A stretch of 64,000 nucleotides of DNA from Streptomyces sp. NBC_00287 (GTDB taxonomy: Bacteria > Actinomycetota > Actinomycetes > Streptomycetales > Streptomycetaceae), in contig NZ_CP108053.1 in the NCBI RefSeq assembly GCF_036173105.1, positions 1,364,001 to 1,428,000 on the forward strand, in the 5' to 3' direction. The notes under the pieces were generated by a model. It saw nothing but the letters and a program-made list of their open reading frames with translations, had not been told where the DNA came from and ran no database searches. This document shows positions 60,070 through 64,000 of the stretch, piece by piece (the stretch's first letter is position 1; each line of letters opens with the position of its first letter). Made by a program: the position numbers and the translations under genes.

Positions 60070-61670
60070 ATGACTTCGCACGCGTCGGGAGTGGGCCGGG
60101 TCATCGCCGGCCGCTATCTGCTGCTGCACCGGCTCGGGGGCGGTGATTCCGGGCAGGTCTGGCTCGCGCACGATCAGAGACACGGCCGCGAGGTCGCGCT
60201 GAGGGAGATCGTCGCCCGGGACCGTTTCGAGTCCCGGCACGCGACCGTGCTGCGTGACCATCCGCATGTGGTGACCGTGCATGACGTGCTGGAGCACGAG
60301 GGGCTTCCCTGGATCGTCATGGAGTACGTGGCGGGCGCGGTGGACCTGCGGGATCTCGTCCAGCAGCGCGGCCCGCTGGCCCCCGCGGAGTGCGCCCGTG
60401 TCGGGCTCGCCGTGCTCGACGCGCTGACCGCCGGACACGAGCGGGGCATCCTTCACGGGGATGTGAAACCGGCGAACATCCTGCTCGCACCGGACCGCAC
60501 GGGCGCGCCGTACGGGCGGGTCCTGCTCACCGGCCATGGCATCTCAGTGCGGCCGGGCGGGCCGCCCACACCGGCGGCGGATCTGTTCTCGCTGGGGTGT
60601 GCGCTCTACTTCGGCGTCGAGGGGCAGGGGCCGTTCGTCCGGGAGTCGCAGGAGCCGCGGCCCGCCGTGCGCGCCGGTGCGCTGGGGCCCGTCGTACACG
60701 CGCTGCTCGCGAAGGATCCGGCGTTACGGCCGTCCGCGGCGGAGACGGAGGCGGCGCTGTCGCGGATCGTCGTGCCGCAGAACGAGGAGTACTCCCGGAC
60801 GCAGAGCGACTTCGGGTCCCAGCCGCAGTGGGCGGCACCGCACCCGTCCGCGCCGCCGCGCGCCCGACGGCGGGTCCTGCACGCCGCGCTCACCGGGCTG
60901 CTGGGGGTGGCGCTGGCCGGGGGCGGGGTCTGGTACGCCGTGGCCGGGCAGGCGGTCGGGACCGCGTCGCCCTACGGCGCGGGCGTCGGGCTCGCGCGGG
61001 CGCTGAAGGACGGGGACTGTGTGCTCGCGGACTGGCCGGGGGCCGTGGCCTTCCGGGGGACGCCCCGGCTGACCCTGGATCCGAGCTGCGCGGACAAGGC
61101 GCCGGACGGGCAGGTGATGGCGTTCGTCGAGGCCGCGTCCGCCGAGGAGGCGCGGGAGGAGGGGCCCGCGCGGTGCGAGGAGCGGACGCAGGAGTTACGG
61201 GGCGGGCTCGCGGATGTGCGGGCCTTCGCGGTGGTCCCGACCGACGCGGGGTTCGAGGCGGCCGGGCGACGGACCGCCTGTCTGGTGCTGGGCGCGCACG
61301 GGCCGGTGTACGGGCCGCTCGGCGGGCACCGCAAGGTCGGTGCGGCCTTCGCGGACACGGCGACCATGCAGCGACGGGACTGCCTGGACGTACGTTCGAA
61401 TCAGGAGGCGCGTCTGGTGTCCTGCACGGGCCCGTACGACGAGCAGGTGCTCGGATTCACCCGCCTCGACGACGATGTCACGCTCGCCGAGGCGCGTAGC
61501 GAGTCCGATCCGGCCTGTGCCCGTGAGGTGCCGCCGCGTGACTACGGATTCGACCCCTCCGTCCATACGGGTCCTGGACCAGCCAGGGGCCCTGGAAATC
61601 GGGCACACATTTCGTCGTGTGCACCGTCCGGAAGCAGAACGGGGGCACCATGGAGGGGGACGAACCATGA
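60070..61670 (+). CDS. Membrane Ser/Thr kinase-like protein, degenerate active site, probable frameshift near its 3' end
   Basis: N-terminal Hanks-type kinase fold (about 10-235), one membrane helix (about 280-300) and an extracellular cysteine-containing domain. Key residues are altered: Arg45 sits where VAxK has Lys, HRD reads HGD (129-131) and DFG reads GHG (155-157), so catalysis is doubtful. From about 61553-61577 the family-like C-terminus (WTSQGPWKSG, HFVVCTVRKQ) continues only in another frame, ending at TGA 61668-61670. In the frame of the start codon the gene instead runs into the next small gene (stop 61854). One missing base explains this. It could be a real lesion or a sequence error. 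Confidence 0.8.
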
Positions 61671-61683
61671 GGAGGGTGTTGCG

Positions 61684-61854
61684 ATGCCCGGTTCTACGGA
61701 CGGTTCTACGCGGACGATGGGGGTGCTCACCGTCGGCGGACTTGTCGCGGTGACTGCCTACACGGTGGCGCTCGGCAGCAATGGCTGGCTGTGGTTCGGC
61801 TGGGTCGTGCTCGGGCTGATCACCCTCGGCATGGTGGTGACCCGCCCCACGTGA
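61684..61854 (+). CDS. Small two-helix membrane protein
   Basis: 56 residues with hydrophobic stretches TMGVLTVGGLVAVTAYTVAL and WLWFGWVVLGLITLGMVV. AGGAGG (61670-61675) is eight bases before the ATG, which supports an independent gene and not the tail of the kinase, although both are now in one frame. Function unknown. Confidence 0.72.
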   Translation: MPGSTDGSTRTMGVLTVGGLVAVTAYTVALGSNGWLWFGWVVLGLITLGMVVTRPT

Positions 61855-61857
61855 CGC

Positions 61858-63063
61858 TCAGGCGCCGGTCAGCCGGCCCGCGGAGTGCACGCCCGGCTGG
61901 TACTTGGGCAGCCGGGCGGTGACCTTCATGCCCGCTCCTACGGCGGTCTCGATGACGAGGCCGTAGTCGTCTCCGTAGACCTGACGGAGCCGGTCGTCGA
62001 CGTTGGACAGGCCGATCCCGCCGGACGGGCTGACCTCCCCGGCGAGGATGCGGCGCAGCAGGACGGGGTCCATGCCCACGCCGTCGTCCTCGATGACGAC
62101 CAGCGCCTCCGCCCCCGCGTCCTGTGCGGTGATGCTGATCCGGCACTTGTCGGTCCTGCCCTCCAGGCCGTGTTTGACGGCGTTCTCGACGAGCGGCTGG
62201 AGGCAGAGGAAGGGCAGGGCGACCGGCAGCACCTCGGGGGCGATCTGGAGGGTGACGGAGAGCCGGTCGCCGAAGCGGGCGCGTACTAGGGCCAAGTAGT
62301 GGTCGATGGCGTGGAGTTCGTCGGCGAGGGTGGTGAAGTCGCCGTGCCTGCGGAACGAGTAGCGGGTGAAGTCGGCGAACTCCAGGAGCAGTTCGCGGGC
62401 GCGCTCGGGGTCGGTGCGGACGAAACTGGCGATCACCGCGAGTGAGTTGAAGATGAAGTGCGGGGAGATCTGGGCCCTGAGTGCCTTGATCTCGGCCTCT
62501 ATCAAGCGGGTTCGGGACTGGTCCAGGTCCGCGAGCTCCAACTGGACGGAAACCCAGCGCGCGACCTCTCCGGCCGCCCGTACCAGGACCGCGGATTCAC
62601 GGGGCGCGCAGGCGACGAGGGCGCCGTGGACGCGGTCGTCGACGGTGAGGGGGGCGACGACCGCCCAGCGCAGGGGGCAGTCGGGGGTGTCGCAGGTCAG
62701 CGGGAACGCCTCGCCGCGGCCCGACTCCAGCGGTCCCGCGAGCCGTTCCATGATCTCGGCGCGATGGTGGCCGCCGACGCCGTCCCAGGCCAGCACGTCC
62801 TTCTGATCGGTGAGGCACAGAGCGTCCGTGCCGAGCAGGGAGCGCAGCCGGCGGGCCGACTTACGGGCGGTCTCCTCCGTCAGCCCCGCCCGCAACGGGG
62901 GCGCGGCGAGGGAGGCGGTGTGCAGGGTCTCGAAGGTGGCGTGCTCGACGGGCGTCCCGAGGCCACCCTGGCTCTCGGGGCGCGCGGTACGCCGGCCGAG
63001 CCAGAAGCCCGCGGCCAGCAACGGAAGGACGGCCACGCACAGCCCGGCGATGAATCCACTCAT
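61858..63063 (-). CDS. LytS/YehU-type sensor histidine kinase
   Basis: 401 residues. One N-terminal membrane helix (about 4-22), a GAF-like domain (about 60-180), then a His_kinase domain with phospho-acceptor His in ISPHFIFNSL, VENAVKHG (N-box) and EDDGVGM / GGIGLSNVDDRL (ATP-binding G boxes). ATG 63063 overlaps the symporter stop by 4 bp, so the sensor is made with the transporter. LytTR response regulators normally pair with such kinases; none is in the window downstream. Confidence 0.9.
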   Translation of the reverse strand: MSGFIAGLCVAVLPLLAAGFWLGRRTARPESQGGLGTPVEHATFETLHTASLAAPPLRAGLTEETARKSARRLRSLLGTDALCLTDQKDVLAWDGVGGHHRAEIMERLAGPLESGRGEAFPLTCDTPDCPLRWAVVAPLTVDDRVHGALVACAPRESAVLVRAAGEVARWVSVQLELADLDQSRTRLIEAEIKALRAQISPHFIFNSLAVIASFVRTDPERARELLLEFADFTRYSFRRHGDFTTLADELHAIDHYLALVRARFGDRLSVTLQIAPEVLPVALPFLCLQPLVENAVKHGLEGRTDKCRISITAQDAGAEALVVIEDDGVGMDPVLLRRILAGEVSPSGGIGLSNVDDRLRQVYGDDYGLVIETAVGAGMKVTARLPKYQPGVHSAGRLTGA

Positions 63064-64000
63064 GCCTTCACCTCCGTCCTGACCTGTCCGCCGGCCAATT
63101 CCTCCGGCAGATGGAATCGCGCCAGGATCGCCGCTGTCCCGGCCGGGACCCTGCTCGGGGTGGCCAGCGAGACCAGGATCATCGTGAGGAAGCCCAGCGG
63201 TACCGACCAGAGGGCCGGCCAGGCGAGCAGGGCGTGCAGGGCGCCGGTGCCGGGGAAGCCGGCCATCGTCGCGGCGACGGCGAGCAGCGCCGAACCGCCG
63301 CCCACCAGCATTCCGGCCGCGGCGCCCTGCGGGGTGAGCCTGCGCCACCAGATGCCGAGCACCAGCAGCGGGCAGAACGAGGACGCCGATACGGCGAAGG
63401 CGAGCCCTACGGCATCGGCCACCGGCAACCCGCCGACCAGGGCGCTCGCCGCGAGCGGTACGGCCATCGCGAGGAGCGTGCCGAGCCTGAAGTGCCGTAC
63501 TCCGCGCGACGGGAGGACGTCCTGGGTGAGGACGCCCGCGACGGCCATGGTGAGCCCCGAGGCGGTCGACAGGAACGCGGCGAAGGCACCACCGGCCACC
63601 AGCGCGCCCAGCAGATCGCCGCCCAGGCCGCCGATCATGCGCTCGGGCAGCAGCAGTACGGCCGCGTCCGCGTCTCCGGTGAGGGTGAGTTCGGGGGCGT
63701 ACAGGCGGCCGAGCGCGCCGTAGACCGGGGGCAGCAGGTAGAAGGCGCCGATCAGGCCGAGGACGGCGACCGTGGTGCGGCGGGCGGCGACGCCGTGCGG
63801 GCTGGTGTAGAAGCGCACGACGACATGGGGCAGGCCCATGGTGCCGAGGAACGTGGCGAGGATCAGCCCGTACGTGGCGTACAGCGGGCGTTCGCCGCGG
63901 GTCTCGGCCTGGGAGGGCGACAGGCCGCCGTCGCCGTCGCGTTCGGCCTCGGGGACGGCGGCGCCCTCGGCGAACGTCAGCCGGGCGCCGGCCTCGATGC
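63060..64000 (-). CDS. Sodium:solute symporter (acetate/monocarboxylate family), partial at right edge
   Basis: C-terminal part, at least 313 residues, with about eight membrane helices. The conserved segment ILATFLGTMGLPHVVVRFYT, then AFAAFLSTASGLTMAVAG, and LLVLGIWWRRLTPQGAAAGM identify the SSS family near ActP/cation-acetate symporters. Cytoplasmic loops are short. The N-terminus lies beyond the window. Coupling to a LytS-type kinase suggests that solute transport and sensing work together. Confidence 0.88.
   Translation of the reverse strand, partial: IEAGARLTFAEGAAVPEAERDGDGGLSPSQAETRGERPLYATYGLILATFLGTMGLPHVVVRFYTSPHGVAARRTTVAVLGLIGAFYLLPPVYGALGRLYAPELTLTGDADAAVLLLPERMIGGLGGDLLGALVAGGAFAAFLSTASGLTMAVAGVLTQDVLPSRGVRHFRLGTLLAMAVPLAASALVGGLPVADAVGLAFAVSASSFCPLLVLGIWWRRLTPQGAAAGMLVGGGSALLAVAATMAGFPGTGALHALLAWPALWSVPLGFLTMILVSLATPSRVPAGTAAILARFHLPEELAGGQVRTEVKA

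Noticed and set aside
60067..61854. A single 595-residue kinase fused to a C-terminal membrane segment
   Set aside because: The middle of the supposed fusion (about 61577-61680) is low-complexity nonsense in that frame, while another frame gives a sensible tail and a stop, followed by a ribosome site and ATG for a separate small gene.

Overview
The window is high-GC DNA with GTG and TTG starts, 4-bp stop/start overlaps and GGAGG-type ribosome sites, typical of a Streptomyces chromosome. It holds the right-hand edge of a large type I polyketide (polyether) cluster, about 1-34.8 kb, followed by ordinary chromosomal genes, about 35-64 kb.

Polyether region. One uninterrupted minus-strand reading frame runs from GTG 28105 off the left edge (at least 9,368 codons). 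It encodes a KSQ-AT-ACP loading module, four complete extension modules and the start of a fifth. Active-site motifs predict: acetate starter; module 1 methylmalonyl with KR-DH; module 2 malonyl with KR-DH-ER; module 3 methylmalonyl with KR-DH; module 4 malonyl with KR-DH-ER; module 5 probably malonyl. This builds CH3-CH=C(CH3)-CH2-CH2-CH=C(CH3)-CH2-CH2-CO-, an isoprenoid-like diene made by a polyketide synthase. To the right lie two separate SnoaL-fold epoxide hydrolases/cyclases, a MonCI/Lsd18-type flavin epoxidase, a large LuxR-family (LAL) activator and a type II thioesterase. Two alkenes, one epoxidase and two cyclases are what is needed for a terminal 5-(1-hydroxyethyl)-dimethyl-2,2'-bifuran. 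The predicted starter end matches ionomycin unit for unit, so I read this as the starter end of an ionomycin or ionomycin-like cluster (inference). Modules 1+2 and 3+4 are a tandem duplication of an 11.27-kb bimodule, with stretches of complete nucleotide identity. A CCCCT-core motif (AACCCCTNA-like) recurs in front of the synthase, the epoxidase/activator pair and the thioesterase.

Flanking chromosome. From 35 to 50 kb: a secreted beta-propeller phytase, an intradiol dioxygenase with a glyoxalase-fold partner, a NUDIX hydrolase, a DUF779 protein, a secreted phosphodiester-glycosidase-domain protein, a small membrane protein, a Tat-exported GDPD-like protein, a three-gene operon (quinone oxidoreductase plus two acyl-CoA dehydrogenases, one lacking the catalytic Glu), an XRE-cupin regulator divergent from a thioredoxin-reductase-like flavoprotein, an ATP-dependent DNA ligase with a NUDIX partner, and a succinate-semialdehyde-type dehydrogenase.

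From 50 to 64 kb: an rppA-P450-cupin operon (tetrahydroxynaphthalene/flaviolin type) whose rppA carries two compensating frameshifts; an acyl-CoA dehydrogenase divergent from a TetR regulator; peptide deformylase; MurT-GatD (lipid II amidation); phosphofructokinase; a CtaG-like membrane protein; a degenerate (pseudo)kinase with a probable 3' frameshift into a small membrane-protein gene; and a LytS-like histidine kinase coupled to a sodium/solute symporter cut by the right edge. No rRNA, tRNA, CRISPR array or insertion sequence was recognised.
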